Assembly: GCA_000733415.1 (NCBI GenBank)
Contig: KL662191.1
Span: 5,268,341 to 5,332,340, forward strand
Reading direction: 5' to 3'
Origin: [Leptolyngbya] sp. JSC-1
GTDB taxonomy: Bacteria > Cyanobacteriota > Cyanobacteriia > Elainellales > Elainellaceae
DNA length: 64,000 nt
The position numbers were made by a program, and so were the translations under genes. The stretch's first letter is position 1; the number at the start of each line of letters is the position of its first letter. The notes beneath the pieces were generated by a model that saw nothing but the letters and a program-made list of their open reading frames with translations, was not told the DNA's origin and made no database searches. This document shows positions 36,188-43,923 of this stretch, in pieces.

Positions 36188-37426
36188 TCAGCCTGGAGTT
36201 AGGCGCTGTCTAGATTCTGCTAGCTGCAACGGGGGCAGAAGCTGCAAGATGGCCGCCGCTGCTCGCTCACAGACGCCTGGTTCGCCCAGTTGTTGCCGCA
36301 TTTGCTGGTAGCCCAATCGCATCTGGTCGCGTTTTTCTGGAGACTGGAGTAGCTCTAGCGCCGCCTGGGCAATTGCGTTTGGGGTAGCCTGATATTGCAG
36401 AAATTCGGGCACCAGCGGCTGCATTAGTACCAAATTCGGCGGTGAAACGAAGGGAGTGGAGAACTTCAACAGATGCTCGGCGAGCCAAGCGGTGAGGGGA
36501 TTGAGCCGATACATCACGACTTGTGGCACGTCCAGGAGTGCAGTTTCCAGGTTAACCGTACCCGACTTGGCGATTACCAGATCGACGGCGGCAATCACGA
36601 GCTGAGATTGACCAGCTACTCCAGTTACTAAGGTAGCCTGTAGCCCAAAGCGGCGAATCGCCTGCTCTAATGGCTGCCGATAGCGCTCCAGCGACAGGGG
36701 AATCCAAAAGTGAATCTGGGGCAACTGGGTTTGTAACTGCTGCGCCGCGGCCAACATCACCGGCAGGATATATTTGATTTCCTGCTGCCGCGAGGCTGGA
36801 ATCAAGGCGACAGCGAGCTGATCAGGTGCAATGCCGAGTGTTGCTCGCGCCATGGTGCGGTCGGGAGCCGTTTGGAGCCGGTCTATCAACGGATGCCCTA
36901 CCCAGGTGACGTTGCCGCCCCGTTCCTGATAGTAGGCAGCCTCTGCCGGAAAAATGGCTAACAGCCGATCGGTAATTTCTAAAATCCGGCGGGTATTGCG
37001 TTGACTCACAGACCAGACCCACTCCTGCGGTGCAATATAGTAAACCGTTGGCACTTGGGGCAGATACTGCCGCACAAACTGTCCGACGCCCAAATTCGGC
37101 CCAAAGTAGTCGATCATCACCACCAGATCGGGTGGATGCTGGCGGAGATAGTGCTTGACTCGTTGTTGGATAGCCAGGGTCGAAACTATATAGGGCAACG
37201 ATTCAAACAAGCCAATCGAGCCAATGGTGCTGGTGTCGGCCAGCAAGGTGGCTCCTGCCTCGGCCATCTGCGTTCCGCCCAGGGCCAGGATCTCTAGCTC
37301 CAAATGGAGTTGCTTGGCCTGCTGCCGTAGAGCTTTTACCAGTAGTGCTCCCTGGAGATCGCCGGAAACCTCGCCGGTGCTGATAAAAATTCGATACTTG
37401 CGCGGCTCCTGACTCGAATTACTCAT
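36188..37426 (-). CDS. lpxB: Lipid-A-disaccharide synthase
   Basis: This protein of about 412 residues is a GT19 glycosyltransferase that joins UDP-2,3-diacylglucosamine and lipid X to form the lipid A disaccharide at the inner membrane. FISTGEVSGDLQGALLV, DYFGPNLGV, YYIAPQEWVWS and AKSGTVNLETALLDVPQVVM are family motifs. ATG 37426 overlaps the lpxA stop by eight bases, so the two are translationally coupled. It is the last gene of the bamA-lpx cluster. Confidence 0.95.
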   Translation of the reverse strand: MSNSSQEPRKYRIFISTGEVSGDLQGALLVKALRQQAKQLHLELEILALGGTQMAEAGATLLADTSTIGSIGLFESLPYIVSTLAIQQRVKHYLRQHPPDLVVMIDYFGPNLGVGQFVRQYLPQVPTVYYIAPQEWVWSVSQRNTRRILEITDRLLAIFPAEAAYYQERGGNVTWVGHPLIDRLQTAPDRTMARATLGIAPDQLAVALIPASRQQEIKYILPVMLAAAQQLQTQLPQIHFWIPLSLERYRQPLEQAIRRFGLQATLVTGVAGQSQLVIAAVDLVIAKSGTVNLETALLDVPQVVMYRLNPLTAWLAEHLLKFSTPFVSPPNLVLMQPLVPEFLQYQATPNAIAQAALELLQSPEKRDQMRLGYQQMRQQLGEPGVCERAAAAILQLLPPLQLAESRQRLTPG

Positions 37427-38246
37427 CCTGTTTGGTTTTAGCTCGCTTGCCCGGAATCGACCCCCGGCGGCCTGGTGCATGGCTGAGGGTGAGGAACTGG
37501 CGCAAATGCTGGATCGGTTCCTGATCCGTAAGTAAATCTAGCTGCTCTAGCGCTTCATTTAGGGTCAACCCAGACCGATACAGGATCCGAAAGGCTTTTT
37601 TCAGTGCCTGCATGGTTCTACCCTCATCGGCACTGGCGAGACCGGCTCGTTGCAGCCCTACCTTGTTCAACGACCGCACCCTGGCTGGATTTCCCTCCAC
37701 CAGCATATAAGGGGGTACATCGCGGCTAATCCGACTCATGCCGCCCACCATCGCCAGACGCCCCACATGTACAAACTGGTGAATGCCCAAGACGCCGCTG
37801 ATCGTTGCCCGCGATTCGATGCGGATATGACCTGCCAATGCTGTGCCGTTGGAGATAATCACCCGGTCTTCAATCAGGCAATTGTGTCCCACATGCACGT
37901 AGGCCATCAGCAGGTTGTTGTTGCCGATGATGGTGGCTTCGCCTGCTCCCGTAGCCCGGTTGATCGTGACATATTCCCGAATCAAATTGTCATCCCCAAT
38001 TTGCACCAAGCTAACGGCTCCGTCGTACTTCAAATCCTGGGGTTCAAGACCGATCGCCGCACCTGGAAAAATCTGATTGCGAGCACCGATTTCCGTCCAG
38101 CCGTCGATCACCGCATGGTGGCCAATTACTGTACCGGGACCCACCTTGACCCGTTCTCCAATCACCGCATAAGCGCCAACCTGCACGGTGGGATGCAGTT
38201 CTGCACGGGGATGAATCACAGCGGTGGGATGAATCAGAGTAGTCAA
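37419..38246 (-). CDS. lpxA: UDP-N-acetylglucosamine O-acyltransferase
   Basis: This 275-residue left-handed beta-helix protein catalyses the first step of lipid A synthesis, moving a hydroxyacyl chain from ACP to UDP-GlcNAc. Hexapeptide repeats start at LIHPTAVIHPRAELHPTVQV. The catalytic His lies in AYVHVGHNCLIED, and GLEPQDLKYDG is typical of LpxA. The C-terminus is helical (FRILYRSGLTLNEALEQL). The start is TTG at 38246, since an in-frame stop lies just upstream and no ATG fits. It overlaps lpxB by eight bases. Confidence 0.95.
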   Translation of the reverse strand: MTTLIHPTAVIHPRAELHPTVQVGAYAVIGERVKVGPGTVIGHHAVIDGWTEIGARNQIFPGAAIGLEPQDLKYDGAVSLVQIGDDNLIREYVTINRATGAGEATIIGNNNLLMAYVHVGHNCLIEDRVIISNGTALAGHIRIESRATISGVLGIHQFVHVGRLAMVGGMSRISRDVPPYMLVEGNPARVRSLNKVGLQRAGLASADEGRTMQALKKAFRILYRSGLTLNEALEQLDLLTDQEPIQHLRQFLTLSHAPGRRGSIPGKRAKTKQDE

Positions 38247-38363
38247 GGGAACGCTTAGGAGAAACTAAGGGGTAGAAGTCAGGAGCCAGGAGAAACTAAG
38301 GGGTAGGGTATATGAGGGGCTGGGATAGCGTCAATCAAAGCAAAGGTGCAGATCGTGCATTGC

Positions 38364-38888
38364 CTAACGATCGACCACTGAAAACATCAGTTCACCTTCA
38401 GCAGCGAGTTGACCGTCCACTTCAGCCCGCCCCTGCATTTTGCCAAAGCGACGCCGTTTGATCGAAAGTAACTCGACGGTCATAATCAACTGGTCGCCAG
38501 GAATCACCGGACGCCGAAACCGCACCTTATCGATGCCTGCGAACATGAACAGGCCATTCTCAGGAAACTCCGGCATTTGGGTCAGCACAATTCCGCCCAC
38601 TTGCGCCATTGCCTCAACAATCAGCACGCCCGGCATAATTGGACGACCGGGGAAATGACCTTGAAAATGCGGCTCGTTGACTGTCACATTTTTGATACCC
38701 ACCGCCAGCTTTTCTGGAATATATTTGATGATTCGATCCACCAGCGAAAACGGATAGCGGTGGGGCAACAGACGCTGAATATCTTCGATTAGCAATACCG
38801 ATTCTGAGTCATGAGATTGGGACTCGGGTGCATCGGGTGCTTCTAAATCAGGGACGGCAGTGTGGGCATCAGTAGTCAAAATAGCCAT
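38364..38888 (-). CDS. fabZ: 3-hydroxyacyl-ACP dehydratase
   Basis: This 174-residue hot-dog-fold enzyme dehydrates 3-hydroxyacyl-ACP in fatty acid synthesis. The catalytic His lies in EPHFQGHFPGRPIMPGV and the Glu in VEAMAQVGG. The first 30 or so residues are an acidic extension not seen in short FabZ forms. Its place between lpxC and lpxA is common, because both pathways compete for the same hydroxyacyl-ACP pool. Confidence 0.95.
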   Translation of the reverse strand: MAILTTDAHTAVPDLEAPDAPESQSHDSESVLLIEDIQRLLPHRYPFSLVDRIIKYIPEKLAVGIKNVTVNEPHFQGHFPGRPIMPGVLIVEAMAQVGGIVLTQMPEFPENGLFMFAGIDKVRFRRPVIPGDQLIMTVELLSIKRRRFGKMQGRAEVDGQLAAEGELMFSVVDR

Positions 38889-38943
38889 GAGTAAACGATT
38901 GTTAGAGGTGCAACAACAAAGTAGAAAACATAAGTAGAAGCAT

Positions 38944-39891
38944 TCAGCCAGTCAAAAACTGCGTCAACTGGTGCGCCAGCCGAGTGTGCAGGTGATGACT
39001 CGCCTTGTAAGCCAGAAAATGAGCCTGGGGAAAATACCCCAACAAACTTAAGTCTCCTACTAAATCTAAAAGTTTATGACGCGCTGGTTCATTTGAAAAT
39101 CGCAACGGTGGATTTATCCAGCCCGATTCGCTGCAAACCAAGGCATTGTCCAGGCTGCCTCCTTTGATTAAGCCGCGCTGTTGGAGTTGCTCGATTTGAT
39201 GAGCCAATCCAAAGGTGCGGGCTGGAGCCACCGCTGTCGCAAAACTTTCCTGGCTGATCTCCTGGCCAATTTCCTGACTTGGCGACCAACTATACCACTG
39301 ATTGCCGATCGCCGGTAGGCTAAAGTCAATCCCGTAGGTGAAGCGCAGTTCCGCTGCTGGTAACGCTGCCACAAATGCATCACCCTCTTGAATCCAAACG
39401 GGTTGGGTTAACTGCCACCGAGGACGCATGGCCGACTGGGATACGATTCCAACCTGTCCAATTGCCTCAACCCAGCCCAGCGCCGAACCATCCAATAGCG
39501 GTACTTCTAAACCATCAATTTCGATGCGGGCGTTGTCAATGCCCATGCCGCTGAGGGCTGCCAGGAGGTGTTCTACCGTGCGTACCGTGGCTGCCCCATT
39601 GATTAATTCGGTAGACAAGACCGTTTGATGCACTTGGCCGATTTGAGCGACCACTTGGGGCTGGTCGGGCAAATCTATCCGGACAAAATAGCGGCCTGAG
39701 TTGGCTGGAGCCGGTAAAACCTTGACCTGAGTAGTGATCCCAGAATGCAGACCTACGCCGGATCGGGTGAACTCGCTGGCGAGGGTATGCTGTTGCGGAG
39801 CCAGTAGGCAGGACAAAGCTGAACAGTCAGAGGCCAACTCCACTGCCACCGCTTGATTGGTTTCCGGTTCCCGCGCACCCACACCCTTCAT
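38944..39891 (-). CDS. lpxC: UDP-3-O-acyl-N-acetylglucosamine deacetylase
   Basis: This protein of about 315 residues is the zinc deacetylase that commits the pathway to lipid A. Zinc ligands are the His in VRTVEHLLAAL and the His and Asp in HKLLDLVGDL; the catalytic His is in the closing YKASHHLHTRL. SGVGLHSG near residue 45 is the family start motif. There is an N-terminal extension of about 35 residues. ATG 39891 has AGAGGA six bases upstream. The gene lies 60 bases after bamA. Confidence 0.95.
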   Translation of the reverse strand: MKGVGAREPETNQAVAVELASDCSALSCLLAPQQHTLASEFTRSGVGLHSGITTQVKVLPAPANSGRYFVRIDLPDQPQVVAQIGQVHQTVLSTELINGAATVRTVEHLLAALSGMGIDNARIEIDGLEVPLLDGSALGWVEAIGQVGIVSQSAMRPRWQLTQPVWIQEGDAFVAALPAAELRFTYGIDFSLPAIGNQWYSWSPSQEIGQEISQESFATAVAPARTFGLAHQIEQLQQRGLIKGGSLDNALVCSESGWINPPLRFSNEPARHKLLDLVGDLSLLGYFPQAHFLAYKASHHLHTRLAHQLTQFLTG

Positions 39892-39950
39892 TCGTTGTCC
39901 TCTGCTCACACCTACTGCCCACTAGGATTTTTCTAGACCAAATCTGCCTC

Positions 39951-42365
39951 CTAGAATCGCTCACCAATGCCGAAGTGAATTCGGTTTTCGCCATCATCGT
40001 TGATGGCATAGTCTACGCGGATTTGGCCCAGCGGGGACTGCACCCGGATACCCACGCCATAACCAAATCCAGATCCCGGTTTGTCTCGAATTCCGGCTGG
40101 ATCCCCCTGCACCTGATCGCCCGATCCTAAGTCGGTACCAGCATCTACAAATAGCGCACCGCTAACAATATTGAAAATTGGGAAGCGATATTCGATTGTG
40201 GCCTGGAGGTAGCTCTTGCCGCTGGCCAGATCACCCGCATCATAGCCGCGCACCGAGTCTGTACCGCCGAGGGAGAATGCCTCATAGGGGGGAAAGTCTC
40301 CCAGGATGGTGCCACCCTGCACATTCAAGGCGAGCGTTTGTGGACAATCGCTGGGGCTAGGATCTTCCTGCTGGCAGCCTTCGGTAAATTCAATCAGCCG
40401 CACGGGGATGTAGTAGCTGTAGCTGGCTCGCAGTCGGTTGTAGAAAATACTGTCAAGGCCAAGAGCCTGCTCTGTACTCAGGCGCAACACCGAGCCGCTG
40501 GTTGTCTGCACTGGGTCATTGCGTAGGTCTTGCGAGGCGGAAAACTGTACAGTTGCCAGGTTATCGGTGCCATCGCGGTTGTAGCTAAGCAGATTGCCAA
40601 ACTCGTCGCGGGGCGTCACCCGACCATCAGAATCGCGAATTGAAATGTTTTGGTACTGCAAGCCTAACGAAGCGCGCCAGCCATTATCCAGCGGACGGGC
40701 AAAGCTAATGCCGCCGCCAAATCGCCGCACCCTGGGCCGATCGCCATTGGGCAAATCAACATCGCGCTCACCGCCATCAAACACGAGCGAAATCGATTCG
40801 CGCCCGAAGGCATTGACGGTGTAAGAGGTTCGATTGGGGTCGGTAGCGATCCACGGATCGGTGAAGCTGACATCAAACAGCAAGTCCCGCTGACCCACCT
40901 GCACCTCGGCGCTCAGCCGCTGGTTATTACCACCCAGGTTTTGCTCCTGCAGGCTGACAGCACCAAACAAACCGCTAGTTGAACTCACACCTACGCTGGC
41001 CGCCAGTGAACCGGTACGGCGCTCGGTCACATTTACAATCACATCGACTTGACGTGGATCTTGTCCCGGATTAAGCGAAATATTCAGATCTTCGAAGATG
41101 CCCAATCCAAAGGCGCGCTGCAAATCCTGCTGAATCTGGTTCTGGTTAAACACCTCTCCAGGTTGGGATTCAAACTCGCGGGTGATGATAAACGGACGGG
41201 TACGCCCACGAATTGGATTGCCCTCCTCATCTACAGCCGATCCTTCTCGGTCGAGGAACCGGATCTCGATGTCTTCGATTATGCCTTCTGCTACTTCTAG
41301 GGTGGCGACCCCATCTGGAGAAATTTCGGGTGCTGAAATGACCTGGGCTAGCACATAGCCATTGTCTTGATAGAGTTGGTTCAGTCGTTCAATACCGACT
41401 TGCAAGCCACGCAGATTGGCTGTTTGCCCATATTGCTCCCCAAAGATGCGATCGACGGCCTCCTGCACCGGCACTTCTTCACCTTCGTACTCGATCGTTT
41501 CCAGAACGCTACCTTCGAGCTGGACCGAGCGCAGGGGTGGGTTAGGCTGCACGGCAAAGGTAACTCTCACCCCCAGGGGCGTGTCTTCCGGAATTGCCTG
41601 CACGTTCGAGAAAAAGCCGGTGGCGAAAATGGCGTTGATATCTTCCTGGAGTTGGGAGCGCGTAGTGGTGCGTCCTGGTTGGGTCCGAATCACGCGGTAA
41701 ACTTCATCCAGCAGCTCGCCTTCAGCACCAGAAACCACCACTTCGGAAACCAGTACTCTTGGTTCTGGCTGGGCCGTTTCTGTGGGAGCCGGCGCTTGGG
41801 TCGGACTTGGCTCGGCCGTAGGCGGAACCTCCGGACTGGCCGGTAAACTATCTGGTGCGGGTTCGCCAATCGATTCAGACGGTTGGGGTGCCTGGTCCAC
41901 CTCCGTGGTTGGATCCGTGGCTGGAGCGGTTGCCGGATCGGTTACTGGGCTGGTACTTGGCTCAGATGGTGCTGGCTCTCCAAAGTCGAATTCCAACGTT
42001 TCAGGGGCCGCCTCAGCCGGGCCACTGGGTTCGGTCGGGGTGGGTTCTGGTGCGTCTTGGGCTAGTTCTAGTGCCTGCAAGTCCGATGGGTGTTCAACGG
42101 GCTGCTCAATCGATTGAGCAGCCGCAGTTTCCGGCGTCCCGATTTCTGATACCGAAGCCAGAGTAGCGTCATCGCCTTCAAAAGAGTCTGGCTTAAAATC
42201 AAGATTGAGGCTATCTGTAGACTCTGCAGATTCTGCGTACTCCGCGCTGTTGACAGCCCCAGGATTGGGTTCCACAGAGTCAGGCGACTGTGCTTTGACT
42301 GGGTTGGCAACGCCAAGCGCCGCAGAGGCAGTTAAGGCTGCCAGCACAAAAGGAGATACTTGCAT
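39951..42365 (-). CDS. bamA: Outer membrane beta-barrel assembly protein BamA/Omp85
   Basis: This protein of about 804 residues folds and inserts outer-membrane beta-barrel proteins. A signal peptide (about 1-26, ending VKAQ) is followed by a long acidic Pro/Glu/Thr-rich region (about 30-195) typical of cyanobacterial Omp85, and three POTRA domains (about 205-445), one containing GYVLAQVISAPEISPDGVAT. The barrel starts near residue 490 and includes FSLGGTDSVRGYDAGDLASG, with the VRGY loop motif, and ends in the C-terminal aromatic IHFGIGERF. ATG 42365 is chosen because the signal peptide starts there; no strong ribosome binding site is visible. Confidence 0.95.
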   Translation of the reverse strand: MQVSPFVLAALTASAALGVANPVKAQSPDSVEPNPGAVNSAEYAESAESTDSLNLDFKPDSFEGDDATLASVSEIGTPETAAAQSIEQPVEHPSDLQALELAQDAPEPTPTEPSGPAEAAPETLEFDFGEPAPSEPSTSPVTDPATAPATDPTTEVDQAPQPSESIGEPAPDSLPASPEVPPTAEPSPTQAPAPTETAQPEPRVLVSEVVVSGAEGELLDEVYRVIRTQPGRTTTRSQLQEDINAIFATGFFSNVQAIPEDTPLGVRVTFAVQPNPPLRSVQLEGSVLETIEYEGEEVPVQEAVDRIFGEQYGQTANLRGLQVGIERLNQLYQDNGYVLAQVISAPEISPDGVATLEVAEGIIEDIEIRFLDREGSAVDEEGNPIRGRTRPFIITREFESQPGEVFNQNQIQQDLQRAFGLGIFEDLNISLNPGQDPRQVDVIVNVTERRTGSLAASVGVSSTSGLFGAVSLQEQNLGGNNQRLSAEVQVGQRDLLFDVSFTDPWIATDPNRTSYTVNAFGRESISLVFDGGERDVDLPNGDRPRVRRFGGGISFARPLDNGWRASLGLQYQNISIRDSDGRVTPRDEFGNLLSYNRDGTDNLATVQFSASQDLRNDPVQTTSGSVLRLSTEQALGLDSIFYNRLRASYSYYIPVRLIEFTEGCQQEDPSPSDCPQTLALNVQGGTILGDFPPYEAFSLGGTDSVRGYDAGDLASGKSYLQATIEYRFPIFNIVSGALFVDAGTDLGSGDQVQGDPAGIRDKPGSGFGYGVGIRVQSPLGQIRVDYAINDDGENRIHFGIGERF

Positions 42366-42500
42366 ACAGTTCAAATAATTTGGCACTTCCACACACCGAA
42401 CGACCAAGTAAGAACAGGTCAGAATCGAACAATCTAAAGAAAACTGGAAATTGGGAAGATGTACAAATGTAACGGAGCAATTTTACAGCATTGCTTCACC

Positions 42501-43235
42501 TTACGGTTGAACCGGTTGTGCCAGAACTCGGTCTAGCACCTGTCGGTAGGCAGCCTCTACATTGCCTAAATCATGACGGAATCGATCTTTGTCGAGCACC
42601 CGCTGGCTTGGATCAGAGTCTGCCTGATTCCAGAGCCGACAGGTATCTGGACTAATTTCATCGGCCAACAGCAGCCTTTGATTCGCATCGAGGCCAAATT
42701 CCAGCTTGAAATCTACCAGCGTGATGCCACACTTCTGAAAAAAGTCAGTCAACACCTGATTGATTTGCAAGGCGGTGGAGCGCAGTTGCTCGACCTGTTC
42801 TGGAGTCGCCAACTCTAGCAACCGTAGGCGATCGGGCGTTAGCAGTGGATCGCCCAACGAGTCATTCTTGTAGTAAAACTCTACCAACGGCTCCTTTAGT
42901 ACCGTTCCCAGAGGTATCCCTGTTTGTTGACAGAGGCTACCGGCAGCAATGTTCCTGACCACGACTTCTAAAGGCAAAATTTTTACGGCCCGGACCTGCA
43001 TTTCGTTGGGAGTTGGTCGCCCTAACCAGTGGGTGGCAATGCCCTGCGCTTCCAAAAGCTGAAACAGATGGCTTGAAATTGCGCAATTCATCTCACCCTT
43101 GCCAGCAATACTGCCGCGCTTCTGGGCATTAAATGCCGTCGCGTCGTCCTTGAAATAGGTCAACAGAACGTTTGGATCATCCGTTGTGTAGAGGATTTTA
43201 GCTTTGCCTTCGTAAACGATGGAGTGGGCCGTCAT
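42501..43235 (-). CDS. purC: Phosphoribosylaminoimidazole-succinocarboxamide synthase
   Basis: This 244-residue enzyme joins CAIR and aspartate in purine synthesis. YEGKAKILYTTDDPNVLLTY, FKDDATAFN, EVVVRNIAAGSL and LLADEISPDTCRLW are diagnostic. The gene lies 135 bases upstream of bamA on the same strand, an order also seen in other cyanobacteria. purE of the same pathway is about 20 kb away. Confidence 0.95.
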   Translation of the reverse strand: MTAHSIVYEGKAKILYTTDDPNVLLTYFKDDATAFNAQKRGSIAGKGEMNCAISSHLFQLLEAQGIATHWLGRPTPNEMQVRAVKILPLEVVVRNIAAGSLCQQTGIPLGTVLKEPLVEFYYKNDSLGDPLLTPDRLRLLELATPEQVEQLRSTALQINQVLTDFFQKCGITLVDFKLEFGLDANQRLLLADEISPDTCRLWNQADSDPSQRVLDKDRFRHDLGNVEAAYRQVLDRVLAQPVQP

Positions 43236-43626
43236 TGCAGCAGGAGAAAGGAAAGTTTTAAGCGAACTTAATCATTCTACCGGGCAAGGACTCCCAAATA
43301 GTGGCCCAGTTTGTCAATAGGTTTAAATTCTCTCTGTTTTCTGGTCCAACATGTTTCATGCTTCCTAGCCACAGGACTAATCTAGGACGAAATTGGCTGG
43401 GCATTTTTCGCTGCAACCTGTTTTTGGATGAGAGGAAGAGTTTAACCTGACCCAGGAGCATCTCCCAAGTATCCCGAAGCTCCAAGGTTTGTGAAGTTAT
43501 TTCACCCCTTGGGGTGTAGGCGATTTCACTCTATTGAGGTTAAGATCAGATTAAGAGCTGGTTAATCAGGTGATTAATTAAGAATGGTTAAGATTTCTAC
43601 TTAAATTCTGATTAAGGAGGCGGCTG
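43236..43626. other. Divergent intergenic region purC / DUF7219
   Basis: These 391 bases hold both promoters. A short minus-strand open frame (43258-43485) has no recognisable similarity. The strand 43535-43620 is rich in GATTAAG/GGTTAATCAGG-like repeats. AAGGAGG at 43614-43620 is the ribosome binding site of the next gene. Confidence 0.5.
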
Positions 43627-43869
43627 ATGGTCGATCGCTACGATTTTCTCTATCCCCACAGTCATTATCGGGGTTCGGTACAGCCGGAAAATCTGGTTTT
43701 TAATGCCAACTTGCAGGAGTTTGCGCATCGGGTCAGCCTCATCTGCGGCCTGCAAACTAACGGTAAGCTTTCCCCGGAAGAGTCCTATCAGCAAATTCAT
43801 GCCTTGTGGAAACAGCTCAAACGCAGCAAAAAAGAGCTGGGTATCGGCGAAAATCCGTTTCAGCCCTAG
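43627..43869 (+). CDS. DUF7219-family small cyanobacterial protein
   Basis: This 80-residue protein reads DRYDFLYPHSHYRGSVQPEN, then LVFNANLQEFAHRVSLICGL, SPEESYQQIHALWKQLKRSK and ELGIGENPF. It matches a small conserved cyanobacterial family of unknown role that I associate with DUF7219. A perfect AAGGAGG lies six bases before the ATG. It is convergent with the adenylate cyclase gene. Confidence 0.75.
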   Translation: MVDRYDFLYPHSHYRGSVQPENLVFNANLQEFAHRVSLICGLQTNGKLSPEESYQQIHALWKQLKRSKKELGIGENPFQP

Positions 43870-43903
43870 CTTGCACAGCTGTCTGCACAATCGAGGCTAG
43901 GGC
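43863..43903. terminator. Hairpin between convergent genes
   Basis: GCCCTAGC (43863-43870) pairs perfectly with GCTAGGGC (43896-43903) around a 25-base loop and includes the stop codon of the small gene. No T-run follows on either strand, so termination activity is uncertain. Confidence 0.35.
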
Positions 43904-43923
43904 AAAGCAGCAAAAGGCGCAGG

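Noticed and set aside
43258..43485. Minus-strand frame of 75 codons upstream of purC
   Set aside because: No similarity, no ribosome binding site, and located in the probable promoter region.
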